Assembly: GCF_000290615.1 (NCBI RefSeq)
Contig: NZ_ALAS01000231.1
Coordinates: 1-37,072, forward strand
Direction of reading: 5' to 3'
DNA from: Heyndrickxia coagulans DSM 1 = ATCC 7050
GTDB taxonomy: Bacteria; Bacillota; Bacilli; Bacillales; Bacillaceae_C
DNA length: 37,072 bases
This document shows, piece after piece, positions 19,904 through 27,587 of the stretch (within the stretch, counting starts at the first letter, position 1; every line of letters starts with the position of its first letter). Below the pieces are notes generated by a model that saw only the letters and a program-made list of their open reading frames with translations, was not told the origin of the DNA and made no database searches. A program made the position numbers and the translations under genes.

Positions 19904-21439
19904 GTGTCGCTGTCATTAAATGCGCATATGAACATGGTCATGAAACACGGGGTAGATCTTTTGCGGTCGCACCAGCAGCAAATTATTGCGGAATGCACGG
20001 AAATTTTGCAGTATTTGAGAGAAACACATAAAGGCAGCGCGGATGCTTTTGAATTCGCTTTCAATTGTTTTGTCGCCTTTTTCCGTTCCGGCCAGCAATC
20101 GGTTGAAACGCTGATTGACGATATCCGGTCGCAATGGGTGAAGGAATTCCGCCGCCCGCCGGAACCGCATGTTCTCATTTTTATTTTAACCCTAATTGAA
20201 AACTCTGTTCATAAAGCCATAAAAGAAAGCACGACCCGGTCTTTTCACTTGCATCCTTCCGTCCAGTACCTGTTTTCAAAAATTTGTGAAGAAATGCTGC
20301 TCATTTCCAAACAGGAAACTTTTCATATGGATTCATTTTGTGAGCAGCTTACCAAATCCGAACAGCTCCGGATTGAGTGGATTGCAAGGGTCAGCCATGT
20401 GGACGGGGGATACCGGCTGAAGAAAGTGATCGGGATGGAGGAGAACGCGATTGACAACGGGCTTTTTGAACGGGTGGATCCTTCATGGTTCTGGCTGTCG
20501 GAAGCGCTGCTGAAGCGGACGCCGCGGCGGAAACCGGATGAAAGGCGGGATGTGTTTCCGGTGCCGTGGAAAAATGAGACGTTGATTTTTTGTATGAGCG
20601 ACCAGGATGTTTCGGCCACCATCCCGTTTTTGACATATGCGATGCATTTGTTGCAGATGGAGGAGGAACGGAACGGAAAAGTATATGCGGGCGACCAGTG
20701 GAAAGACGCAGTCATTTTGTTTAACGAATGGATTATGCGCTCCCAGGATTTAAATGAAGCGATCCAAAACATCGCTTTCGGTTACGCACAATATTTGCCG
20801 TTCGAGCGCTGTGCCCTGTTCCGTTATTCGCAAAGCGATGCGGCGGGATTCGGCCTGTTCGGCTACCATTTTAACAATACGGCAATTCGGAATATAAAGG
20901 AGACGATCGACCGTTTTCCGTCCATTTCTAAAATATTGCTAGGAAAGGGGCAGCAGGTGAATATGGTACAGCATTTCCAGCCGCTGTATATCCCAAAAGC
21001 TTCAGAAGAGTTTCCGATGCAGTATGTGAAGGAGTTTGAGCTGGAATCGGTCGTGGTCGCCCCGATTTATGTGCCGTCAGAAGGGGTGTTAATTGGCGGT
21101 GCCATTTTGGACCAGGGGCCTGGAAAGTTTTTTGAAGTGGACAGCAGCACATTTACAGCGCTGTTGAAGTTCGGCCAGAGCGCAGGTGAACTGCTGGCCA
21201 AGTTTTTAAAAGCGAACCAGTGGGACGAAAAGCAGCCGGAACTTGTCCAGTTGTCCGCCCGGGAAATCCATATTCTGCAGCTCTTGGCGGACGGGGCCTC
21301 GACGACGGAAGCAGCGGAAATGCTGCATTTGAGCGAGTATACGGTCCGGGATTATGTCTCAAGCCTGATGAAACGCCTTCACGCCAGAAACCGGACGGAA
21401 GCCGCCGTAAAAGCAATGCGGCTCGGACTGATTCATTGA
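19904..21439 (+). CDS. GAF and LuxR-type HTH transcriptional regulator
   Basis: The 511-residue protein ends in a LuxR/NarL helix-turn-helix (LSAREIHILQLLADGASTTE through LSEYTVRDYVSSLMKRLHAR, about residues 447-505). Before it, about residues 290-440 look like a GAF-type sensor (ALFRYSQSDAAGFGLFGYHF, then VVVAPIYVPSEGVLIGGAIL). The N-terminal 280 residues are helical and unassigned. There is no receiver domain or acylhomoserine-lactone domain, so it probably senses a small molecule or partner protein. GTG at 19904 follows AAGGAGGGAG. It is divergent from the DUF6230 operon with a 288-bp shared upstream region, making that operon the likeliest target. Confidence 0.8.
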   Translation: MSLSLNAHMNMVMKHGVDLLRSHQQQIIAECTEILQYLRETHKGSADAFEFAFNCFVAFFRSGQQSVETLIDDIRSQWVKEFRRPPEPHVLIFILTLIENSVHKAIKESTTRSFHLHPSVQYLFSKICEEMLLISKQETFHMDSFCEQLTKSEQLRIEWIARVSHVDGGYRLKKVIGMEENAIDNGLFERVDPSWFWLSEALLKRTPRRKPDERRDVFPVPWKNETLIFCMSDQDVSATIPFLTYAMHLLQMEEERNGKVYAGDQWKDAVILFNEWIMRSQDLNEAIQNIAFGYAQYLPFERCALFRYSQSDAAGFGLFGYHFNNTAIRNIKETIDRFPSISKILLGKGQQVNMVQHFQPLYIPKASEEFPMQYVKEFELESVVVAPIYVPSEGVLIGGAILDQGPGKFFEVDSSTFTALLKFGQSAGELLAKFLKANQWDEKQPELVQLSAREIHILQLLADGASTTEAAEMLHLSEYTVRDYVSSLMKRLHARNRTEAAVKAMRLGLIH

Positions 21440-21520
21440 ATTTTGTTCATTTTCCTCCGCTCCGCACTTTTTTAAGGGAAAAGTAATGATGCACTCATTT
21501 TGCACGAAAAAAATGCAAAA

Positions 21521-21556
21521 CGCCCGCAACCCCTTATTATTAAAGGCTTGCGGGCG
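21521..21556. terminator. Bidirectional terminator between the LuxR-type gene and tRNA-Arg
   Basis: CGCCCGCAA (21521-21529) pairs with TTGCGGGCG (21548-21556). T-rich sequence follows on both strands (CTTCTTTTA rightward, TTTTGCATTTTTTT leftward), so it can end both the tRNA and the regulator transcripts. Confidence 0.8.
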
Positions 21557-21566
21557 CTTCTTTTAG

Positions 21567-21639
21567 CGGCCCCGAGAGGACTCGAACCTCCGACGCACGG
21601 TTTAGGAAACCGACGCTCTATCCACTGAGCTACGGAGCC
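21567..21639 (-). tRNA. tRNA-Arg (anticodon CCU)
   Basis: On the minus strand the 73-base sequence folds as a tRNA: acceptor GGCTCCG/CGGGGCC, D-arm around GCTCAGTGGATAGAGC, anticodon loop TTCCTAA giving CCU (reads AGG), and T-arm GGAGG-TTCGAGT-CCTCT. The 3' CCA is not encoded. A consensus promoter and a terminator flank it, so it is transcribed alone. Confidence 0.97.
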
Positions 21640-21674
21640 GTAACTTTATAATATCCGTTCTAGTCACCTTAAAT

Positions 21675-21703
21675 ATTATAGTGAATCTGCCGTTTTGTGT
21701 CAA
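21675..21703 (-). promoter_or_regulatory. Consensus sigma-A promoter of tRNA-Arg
   Basis: On the minus strand TTGACA (21698-21703) and TATAAT (21675-21680) are separated by exactly 17 bases, a perfect consensus, starting about 30 bases before the mature tRNA 5' end. Confidence 0.9.
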
Positions 21704-22099
21704 TACCCCTGCTTTTTAGCAAAACACATGGTTCTTCCCGCAATTCAATTGCCAAAACGCTAAAAGAAGCAAGTACATAAACTTTTCCGTAAAACGATTG
21801 CGGAGAAATCCAGGCGGAATCCAGGCGGACAATCCTGTCACACATGAAACATGCTTTACATACGATATTGTAAAGATAGGTTCAATTGTGCGAGGCAACA
21901 GGCCAGGTTCTTCATTTTCCATGCGATAATCCGACCCCTTGTCATTTGCATCTGTCCCACTTAGCTTTGCCAGGTTATTGGGGAATTTTCCCTGCTGCCG
22001 GCAAAACGGATGGTTTCCATTTGTGCAAAAAAACAGGGCGGGAAAGTAACCGTTTCTCTTTAAAAAAGATATGTAGAAATTGAGCATGGTTGAAAAGGG
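21704..22099. other. Intergenic region, no supported gene
   Basis: I find no gene. A minus-strand open frame from 22216 to 21716 overlaps the amidase start and has no ribosome site or recognisable domain. A short direct repeat ATCCAGGCGGA occurs twice around 21810-21835. Confidence 0.5.
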
Positions 22100-22657
22100 G
22101 TGAAGCATTTGTTTAAACTGTTTCTTGATCCGGGGCATGGCGGAAAAGACCCAGGTGCTGTGGGAAACGGGATGGAGGAAAAAGACATCACTTTGGCGAT
22201 TGCCAAACAGATTCACGACATTCTAACAAACCATTACCGAAATGTTTCAGTGAAAATGTCGCGGACGACGGACAAATTTGTGTCATTGAAAGAACGGACG
22301 GATGCCGCCAACAGCTGGGGCGCCACTTTTTTTCTTTCCATTCATATCAATTCAGGAAATGGAACGGGTTTTGAGAGCTATATTTATCCCGAAGCCGGCA
22401 TCACGACAGAAACCTACCAGAAAACCATCCACCAGGAAGTGCTGAAGCTGAATGATTTAAAAGACAGGGGCAGAAAAAAGGCCGATTTTCATGTGCTCAG
22501 GGAATCAATCATGCCTGCGCTCCTTACTGAAAACGGCTTTATTGACACGGCAAGTGATGCGAAAAAAATGAAGCAAAGCAGCTGGATTGAGGATGTGGCG
22601 CAGGGGCATGTCAACGGGCTGGCAAAAGCTTTCGGGCTCAAAAAAAAAAAGCGGTGA
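22100..22657 (+). CDS. N-acetylmuramoyl-L-alanine amidase (Amidase_3) cut off from its LysM domain by frame loss at an A11 run
   Basis: The 185-residue catalytic domain cleaves the bond between N-acetylmuramic acid and L-alanine in peptidoglycan. Zinc ligands H13 (LDPGHGGKD), E27 and H82 (LSIHINSG) and the catalytic E144 (LLTENGFID) are all present. The frame ends KKKKR-stop immediately after an 11-A run at 22640-22650. One base shorter, it would continue into a LysM domain ending at 22799. The start is either this GTG or the TTG at 22109 with AAAAGGGG upstream. There is no signal peptide, as in mother-cell or phage-like amidases. Whether the frame break is real, slippage-controlled or a sequencing error cannot be told here. 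Confidence 0.88.
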   Translation: MKHLFKLFLDPGHGGKDPGAVGNGMEEKDITLAIAKQIHDILTNHYRNVSVKMSRTTDKFVSLKERTDAANSWGATFFLSIHINSGNGTGFESYIYPEAGITTETYQKTIHQEVLKLNDLKDRGRKKADFHVLRESIMPALLTENGFIDTASDAKKMKQSSWIEDVAQGHVNGLAKAFGLKKKKR

Positions 22658-22799
22658 AACGTATCACAAAGTCGTTAAGGGGGATACCGTATACGCTTTA
22701 AGCAAAGCATACGGCTCAACCATCAAAGAAATTAAAAAATGGAATAATCTGGATGATGATTATACCATCCGTGTGGGGGAAAGATTACGGGTAAAGTAG
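22650..22799 (+). pseudogene. Out-of-frame LysM domain of the preceding amidase
   Basis: In the frame that opens past the A11 run this reads SGETYHKVVKGDTVYALSKA and continues to GERLRVK, a complete LysM peptidoglycan-binding domain of about 45 residues. It has no ribosome site or start of its own, so it is the C-terminal part of the upstream amidase, separated by one base. Confidence 0.85.
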
Positions 22800-22828
22800 C
22801 CGTACAAGCGGCCTTTACCCGTTTTTTT
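22787..22828 (+). terminator. Terminator of the amidase-LysM locus
   Basis: ACGGGTAAAG (22787-22796) pairs with CTTTACCCGT (22813-22822), extended by a GCCG/CGGC inner pairing and followed by seven Ts. The left arm overlaps the LysM stop codon. Confidence 0.9.
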
Positions 22829-22880
22829 CATCTGAAGCCCCATTCATCCTCCGCCGTAAAAGCCATATGGTGGTCACCGG

Positions 22881-22938
22881 ATCACCGGTGCCTGAATCTG
22901 CAAATGGCCGGTTATTCTGTTCATAGGCTTTGCCGCTG
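22881..22938. repeat. First copy of a 58-bp direct repeat
   Basis: ATCACCGGTGCCTGAATCTG onward recurs 156 bases later with about ten changes. The first 31 bases match except for two. On the minus strand both copies read PFADSGTG in the same frame. Confidence 0.8.
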
Positions 22939-23036
22939 GTCAAGTCCGGGGCTCGGGTTATTGGGAAGAGCGGCAACGGGTTTGTGCTTTTAATCGCCCT
23001 CCGCCATCCTGTCTGCCGCCATAAAACCCCAAACGC

Positions 23037-23094
23037 ATTACCGGTGCCTGAATCTGCAAATGGCCAGTTATACCGCTCGTAGGCTTCACTGCTG
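23037..23094. repeat. Second copy of the 58-bp direct repeat
   Basis: This is the partner of 22881-22938 and begins ATTACCGGTGCCTGAATCTG. The block before it, GCCGCCATAAAACC, also resembles the sequence before the first copy (TCCGCCGTAAAAGCC), so the duplication was originally longer. Confidence 0.8.
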
Positions 23095-23242
23095 ATTGAC
23101 ACCTGGTCCCGTGCTTGCGGTGGAGCTGTTTCATAATAATTTTCCTACACGCTATTATCCGATCTCCATTCTTAAAATTCCCTTAAATTTTTGCTCAAAA
23201 AAAGACGGCACACAGGCCGACATAAAAAGAGGGGGTAAAACA

Positions 23243-23347
23243 GTGGGTATTTGTCCAGCATGCTTCCTGCTCTGCTGTCCTCGCTACATGATTGATTGTA
23301 AACCGGTGACCCTAAAAAACAATGAAAGCAACATCATCATTTCATGA
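23243..23347 (+). CDS. Possible 34-residue cysteine-rich peptide
   Basis: A GTG start eight bases after AGAGGGGG opens a short frame reading GICPACFLLCCPRYMIDCKP and ending in a hydrophilic tail (NNESNIIIS). Five cysteines, including CPAC and CC, are notable in so short a peptide. There is no homologue I recognise and no terminator of its own. The ribosome binding site is the only positive evidence. Confidence 0.22.
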   Translation: MGICPACFLLCCPRYMIDCKPVTLKNNESNIIIS

Positions 23348-23358
23348 AGTTTCGGTTA

Positions 23359-23398
23359 AAAAAAGAGGAAAACCCCGTACGCCCGGATTAAACCGGTT
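23359..23398 (-). terminator. Terminator of the carbonic anhydrase gene
   Basis: On the minus strand AAAACCGG and CGGGGTTTT form the arms of a hairpin just after the stop, followed by CCTCTTTTTTT. Confidence 0.7.
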
Positions 23399-23962
23399 TT
23401 AATTTTCGTAGCCGTTTACGATCAGATCAAGCTTCCCGGTTTCCGGGTCAATGACAAGCCCGTGGACCGGCACTTTTTTGTCCATCAGCGGGTGGTTTTT
23501 AATGATGCCGACACTCTTTTTCACGCTGCTTTCGACCTTTTCGAAACCGCTCAGCCATTCGTCGAGGTCAATCCCCGCATGAACGAGTGTTTCAATCGCA
23601 TTTTCTTCAACTCCGCGTTTTTTCATATTTTCAAGGACGGTTTCGCCTTTTAATCCGGTCATGCCGCAGTCATAGTGGCCGATCACAAACACTTCATCCG
23701 CCTTCAGCTGATAGATGGCGACAAGCAGGCTCCGCATCGTGCTGTCGAACGGGCTCGTTAAAATGGCGCCTGCATTTTTTACGATTTTCGCGTCTCCGTT
23801 TTGAATATTCATTGCTTTATGTAACAATTCAATGATCCTCGTGTCCATACATGTGAAAATCACCATCCGTTTGTCGGGGAATTTGGAAGTCAGGTAAGGC
23901 TCATACGCTTTTTTCTCCACAAATTCCTGGTTAAATGCAAGTACTTCATCTAACAATGTCAT
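23399..23962 (-). CDS. ytiB: Beta-class carbonic anhydrase (YtiB-like)
   Basis: The 187-residue enzyme interconverts carbon dioxide and bicarbonate in the cytoplasm. Beta-class zinc-site residues are visible: C38 and D40-R42 (FTCMDTRI), H96 and C99 (GHYDCGM). The length and sequence fit the short Bacillus YtiB type. I chose ATG at 23960-23962, nine bases after AAAGGAG; the adjacent upstream GTG would add one residue. It is a single gene with its own terminator. Confidence 0.92.
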   Translation of the reverse strand: MTLLDEVLAFNQEFVEKKAYEPYLTSKFPDKRMVIFTCMDTRIIELLHKAMNIQNGDAKIVKNAGAILTSPFDSTMRSLLVAIYQLKADEVFVIGHYDCGMTGLKGETVLENMKKRGVEENAIETLVHAGIDLDEWLSGFEKVESSVKKSVGIIKNHPLMDKKVPVHGLVIDPETGKLDLIVNGYEN

Positions 23963-24120
23963 CACATCTCACTCCTTTAAGCATATTTTAAAATACAATG
24001 ACAGGAAATAAAAGTATACATGTTAAAAATGGGAATAAATCCTTCACATTTTTTTTGCGAAAAAACAAGGGGCGTGTTACATTTAATTCAGAGTTATTTT
24101 ATGGGAAATGGGGGATTTGA

Positions 24121-24762
24121 TTGGGAAGGGAGTTTGACGCGCTGTTCGATGAATGGTCTCGCTCCTATGATCAAACCGTTACCGGACATGATGCCGAATA
24201 CGAAGAAGTATTCTATCAATACGATAAAATTTTGGATGCCGTCAGAGACCGGGCAACTGGTTTTGTTGTTGAATTCGGCCTGGGAACAGGCAATTTGACG
24301 GGCAAGCTTTTGGCAAAAGGGCTGAAGATAATCGGGATAGAACCTTCTGCCAATATGAGAAAAATCGCTCAAAAAAAGCATCCGGATGTTAAAATAATAG
24401 ACGGGGATTTTTTGAATTTTCATGTGCAGGAAAAGGCGGATACATTTGCCAGCACTTATGCGTTCCACCATTTGACAAACGAAGAAAAAAGGGCCGCCAT
24501 TTCCCTTTTCCGTACCCGGTTAAAGGCGGGCGGCAAAATCGTGTTCGCCGATACGGTTTTTGAGACGGAAGAAGCAAAACAGGAGATGATCAGGGAAGCC
24601 AAAGCGAGAGGATTCTGCCGGCTTGCGGAAGATCTTGAAACGGAATATTACACCACCATTCCCGTTTTATCTTCCATCTTTGAGGAAAATGGTTTTGATG
24701 TCTCTTTCCGGAAGATGAACCGGTTTGTGTGGCTAATGGATGCAAAAATGAAAGGAGCATGA
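24121..24762 (+). CDS. yrrT: SAM-dependent methyltransferase YrrT
   Basis: The 213-residue class I methyltransferase has the SAM-binding motif [11 protein letters not shown] at residues 49-59, an acidic residue after the next strand (IGIEPS) and FAFHH-like [14 protein letters not shown]. It strongly resembles B. subtilis YrrT, the first gene of the yrrT-mtnN-mccA-mccB operon for methionine-to-cysteine conversion. Its substrate is not established. The start is a TTG at 24121 ([12 protein letters not shown]) preceded by GGGGA. luxS follows after five bases, so the genes are cotranscribed. I saw no S-box or T-box upstream. Confidence 0.9.
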   Translation: MGREFDALFDEWSRSYDQTVTGHDAEYEEVFYQYDKILDAVRDRATGFVVEFGLGTGNLTGKLLAKGLKIIGIEPSANMRKIAQKKHPDVKIIDGDFLNFHVQEKADTFASTYAFHHLTNEEKRAAISLFRTRLKAGGKIVFADTVFETEEAKQEMIREAKARGFCRLAEDLETEYYTTIPVLSSIFEENGFDVSFRKMNRFVWLMDAKMKGA

Positions 24763-24767
24763 TCATC

Positions 24768-25238
24768 ATGACAGAGATGAAAAAAATGAACGTAGAAAGC
24801 TTTAATTTGGACCATACAAAAGTCAAAGCGCCATATGTCCGCCTTGCAGGAATAAAAGAAGGGATTCACGGCGATGTCATCCGCAAATACGATATCCGTT
24901 TCTGCCAGCCGAACAAGGAACATATGGATATGCCGGGGCTCCACTCGCTCGAGCATATGATGGCGGAATTCGCCCGCAATTACACGGATAAAATTGTCGA
25001 CATCAGCCCAATGGGTTGCCAGACCGGTTTTTATTTTTCCGTTATCAATTTGGATGATGATAACGAGGTGCTTGGCATCATTGAAAAAACATTAAGCGAT
25101 GTATTGAATGCCACGGAAGTGCCGGCCTGCAATGAAACGCAGTGCGGCTGGGCGGCAAGCCATTCTTTGGAAGGCGCAAAGGAAATTGCCCGGAGAATGC
25201 TGGCAAAACGTGATGAGTGGACACAAGTATTTGCCTGA
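24768..25238 (+). CDS. luxS: S-ribosylhomocysteine lyase LuxS
   Basis: LuxS splits S-ribosylhomocysteine into homocysteine and DPD, the autoinducer-2 precursor. The 156-residue protein has the metal-binding HSLEH (H59, E62, H63), C126 in NETQCGWA and the catalytic C84 in PMGCQTGF. The N-terminus [20 protein letters not shown] is closer to staphylococcal LuxS than to that of B. subtilis. AAAGGAGC precedes the ATG at 24768. In B. subtilis this operon position is held by mtnN; here luxS stands between yrrT and mccA, passing homocysteine directly to the reverse transsulfuration enzymes. Confidence 0.97.
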   Translation: MTEMKKMNVESFNLDHTKVKAPYVRLAGIKEGIHGDVIRKYDIRFCQPNKEHMDMPGLHSLEHMMAEFARNYTDKIVDISPMGCQTGFYFSVINLDDDNEVLGIIEKTLSDVLNATEVPACNETQCGWAASHSLEGAKEIARRMLAKRDEWTQVFA

Positions 25239-25256
25239 TAACAGGAGACGAGCGAA

Positions 25257-26171
25257 ATGAAGGTTGCGAAAAGCGTGCACGAACTGATCGGCAACACGCC
25301 ATTGGTTGAATTAACCGCATTTGATCTGCCAAAAGGCGTGCGCCTGTTTGCAAAGCTGGAATATTTTAACCCGGGCGGCAGCGTGAAAGACCGGCTCGGC
25401 GCTTATTTAATAGAGCGCGCGTTTCAGGAAGGCAGGCTGAAACGCGGCGGGACGATCATAGAACCGACGGCCGGCAACACGGGCATCGGGCTTGCGCTTG
25501 CTGCGATCCGTTACGGCGTGCATGCTGTTTTTGTTGTGCCGGAAAAATTCAGCGTGGAGAAACAGACGCTGATGCGGGCGCTCGGGGCTGAAGTTGTGAA
25601 CACGCCGACCGCGCTTGGCATGGCTGGCGCGATTGCGGAAGCAAAAAAACTAACCGCTGAAACACCAAATGCGTATTTCCCGGGACAGTTTGAAAACCCG
25701 TCCAATCCGGAAACGTATTATAAGACGCTTGGGCCTGAAATTTGGGAAGCACTTGATGGGCATATCGATGTTTTTGTCGCAGGCGCCGGTTCCGGGGGAA
25801 CGTTTATGGGGACAGCCCGCTATTTAAAAGAGAAAAATCCGGCCTTGAAGGCGGCCATAGTGGAACCAGAAGGCTCGATTTTAAACGGGGGCGAGCCGCG
25901 CAGCCACCGTACGGAAGGGATCGGCATGGAATTTTTGCCGCCTTTTATGGACCGCACATTTTTTGATGCCATCCATACGATTCCGGACGATGCGGCTTTT
26001 AAACGGCTTGCGGAAGCGGCCCGGCTTGAAGGCCTTTTGATCGGCAGTTCCTCAGGTGCTGCGCTGGAGGCGAGCCTGCGCGAAGCAAAGCAGGCAAAAC
26101 CGGGCACGCATATTGTCACCATTTTTCCGGACAGCAGCGAACGGTATCTCAGCCGCAGCATTTATTCTTGA
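25257..26171 (+). CDS. mccA: O-acetylserine-dependent cystathionine beta-synthase MccA
   Basis: The 304-residue PLP enzyme of the cysteine synthase/cystathionine beta-synthase family has the PLP lysine K44 in NPGGSVKDR, the substrate loop PTAGNTGIGLALAA, the phosphate-binding GAGSGGTFMG and SSSGAALEA. It should condense homocysteine with O-acetylserine (or serine) to cystathionine, the first reverse transsulfuration step. Context between luxS, which makes homocysteine, and mccB favours MccA (YrhA) over a plain cysteine synthase, though sequence alone would permit either. AGGAGACG precedes the ATG, 18 bases after luxS. Confidence 0.92.
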   Translation: MKVAKSVHELIGNTPLVELTAFDLPKGVRLFAKLEYFNPGGSVKDRLGAYLIERAFQEGRLKRGGTIIEPTAGNTGIGLALAAIRYGVHAVFVVPEKFSVEKQTLMRALGAEVVNTPTALGMAGAIAEAKKLTAETPNAYFPGQFENPSNPETYYKTLGPEIWEALDGHIDVFVAGAGSGGTFMGTARYLKEKNPALKAAIVEPEGSILNGGEPRSHRTEGIGMEFLPPFMDRTFFDAIHTIPDDAAFKRLAEAARLEGLLIGSSSGAALEASLREAKQAKPGTHIVTIFPDSSERYLSRSIYS

Positions 26172-26189
26172 TGAGAAGGAGTTTGTGTC

Positions 26190-27320
26190 ATGCGTAAAAA
26201 AACAAAATTCATTCATGCAGGCATCAGCCGCGATCCATTTACAGGCGCAGTTTCAGTGCCCGTCCATCATGCGAGCACATTCAAGCAGGACGGCGTCGGC
26301 CATTTTAAATACGAATACGCACGCACCGGCAATCCGACGCGTGAAGCGTTAGAAAAACTGATTACAGATATCGAAGAAGGCACACACGGTTTTGCATTTG
26401 CATCCGGGATGGCCGCAATTACAGCGGTGATCCAGCTGTTTTCAGCCGGCGACCATATTTTGGCAACCGATGATGTATACGGCGGGACTTTCCGCGTTTT
26501 AACAAAAGTGATGAACCGTTTCCATATCGACGTGACTTTTGTGGACACGAGCGATCTGGATGCGGTCCGTGCCTCGATCCGCCCGAATACAAAAGCCATC
26601 TACGTGGAGACGCCGACGAACCCGCTGCTGAAAATAACAGACTTGCGGGCCATTGCCGGTGTGGCCCGTGAAAACGGCCTGACATTTATCGTGGACAACA
26701 CATTCAGCACCCCGTATTGGCAAAATCCGCTCACTTTAGGGGCGGATATCGTCGTGCACAGCGCGACGAAGTATCTCGGCGGGCACAGCGATGTGGTCGC
26801 AGGCCTTGTTGCCGTGCGGAACGAGGCGCTTGCAGAAGACTTGCATTTTATCCAAAACTCAACCGGCGGCATTCTCGGGCCGCAGGACAGCTGGCTGTTG
26901 ATCCGCGGCATTAAAACACTCGGCATACGCATGGAAGAAATTGAATCCAACACAAAGCAAATTGTTGATTTTCTTGCCGCACATCCTGCCGTTGAAAAGG
27001 TATACTATCCGGGGCTTGCCCATCATCCCGGGCATAAAGTGCACAGTTCCCAGGCCGGTGGATTCGGCGGCATGGCCTCTTTTACAGTGGCATCCCAGGA
27101 AAAAGCCCTTGAAATATTGAAAAAAACGCGTTACTTTACTTTGGCAGAAAGCCTCGGCGCGGTGGAAAGCCTGATCTCGCTCCCGCCGCTTATGACGCAT
27201 GCATCCATTCCGCGTGAACGCCGTCTCGAACTTGGCATCGAAGACGGGCTTATCCGCATCTCAGTCGGCATTGAAGACGTCGAAGATTTGTTGGAAGATC
27301 TGGAAAACGCGCTAAGGTAA
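26190..27320 (+). CDS. mccB: Cystathionine gamma-lyase/homocysteine gamma-lyase MccB
   Basis: The 376-residue PLP enzyme of the Cys/Met metabolism family has the PLP-binding lysine K194 in VVHSATKYLGGHSDV, the FASGMAAITAV block near residue 70 and YVETPTNPLLKITD near 138. It splits cystathionine to cysteine, ammonia and 2-oxobutyrate, completing the path begun by LuxS and MccA. Cystathionine gamma-synthase is closely related; the operon context decides for MccB (YrhB). AGAAGGAG precedes the ATG. A terminator follows directly. Confidence 0.94.
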   Translation: MRKKTKFIHAGISRDPFTGAVSVPVHHASTFKQDGVGHFKYEYARTGNPTREALEKLITDIEEGTHGFAFASGMAAITAVIQLFSAGDHILATDDVYGGTFRVLTKVMNRFHIDVTFVDTSDLDAVRASIRPNTKAIYVETPTNPLLKITDLRAIAGVARENGLTFIVDNTFSTPYWQNPLTLGADIVVHSATKYLGGHSDVVAGLVAVRNEALAEDLHFIQNSTGGILGPQDSWLLIRGIKTLGIRMEEIESNTKQIVDFLAAHPAVEKVYYPGLAHHPGHKVHSSQAGGFGGMASFTVASQEKALEILKKTRYFTLAESLGAVESLISLPPLMTHASIPRERRLELGIEDGLIRISVGIEDVEDLLEDLENALR

Positions 27321-27326
27321 AAAGTC

Positions 27327-27356
27327 AGCCTGCTCTCATGGGGGAGCAGGCTTTTT
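27327..27356 (+). terminator. Terminator of the yrrT-luxS-mccAB operon
   Basis: AGCCTGCTC (27327-27335) pairs with GAGCAGGCT (27344-27352), followed by TTTTG. Confidence 0.93.
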
Positions 27357-27498
27357 GTAACGGTATCAATGGCGGATGCCGCTCTGTTTCCTGTCGCCTG
27401 GTCTGGAATGTTCACCATACTTTTGCCCGCTGTAAAACATCACCATCGTGCGAATCCGCAGCGGCAGCTCCACAGTTTAAAAAAATTTCCTCTTTCAC

Positions 27499-27523
27499 GA
27501 AACTTAAAGCATTTTTAAACGTA
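27499..27523 (+). promoter_or_regulatory. Sigma-W type ECF promoter for yuaF-floT
   Basis: GAAAC (27499-27503) and CGTA (27520-27523) are separated by 16 bases, the spacing of B. subtilis sigma-W promoters (TGAAAC-N16-CGTA). The yuaF-floT operon is a known sigma-W target in B. subtilis, so membrane stress control is likely conserved. Confidence 0.8.
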
Positions 27524-27587
27524 ATGATTAGTAAGCAATTATGTCCGGCGTCATCTGAAAGAAAATCCCAATCAAGGAAAGGGTGGA

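Larger units (their letters stand above)
22850..23102 (-). other. Minus-strand frame with a duplicated peptide motif, coding status doubtful
   Basis: The minus-strand frame from about 23102 to 22815 contains the pattern EAYERYNWPFADSGTG and, 52 residues on, KAYEQNNRPFADSGTG. It has no clear ribosome binding site and no family I recognise. The conserved frame could be by chance, because a 156-bp offset is a multiple of three. It may be a decayed repeat gene or a nucleic-acid repeat. Confidence 0.3.

Noticed and set aside
21716-22216. Minus-strand 166-residue frame
   Set aside because: It overlaps the amidase start antisense, has no ribosome site and shows no domain. It reads like a chance frame.
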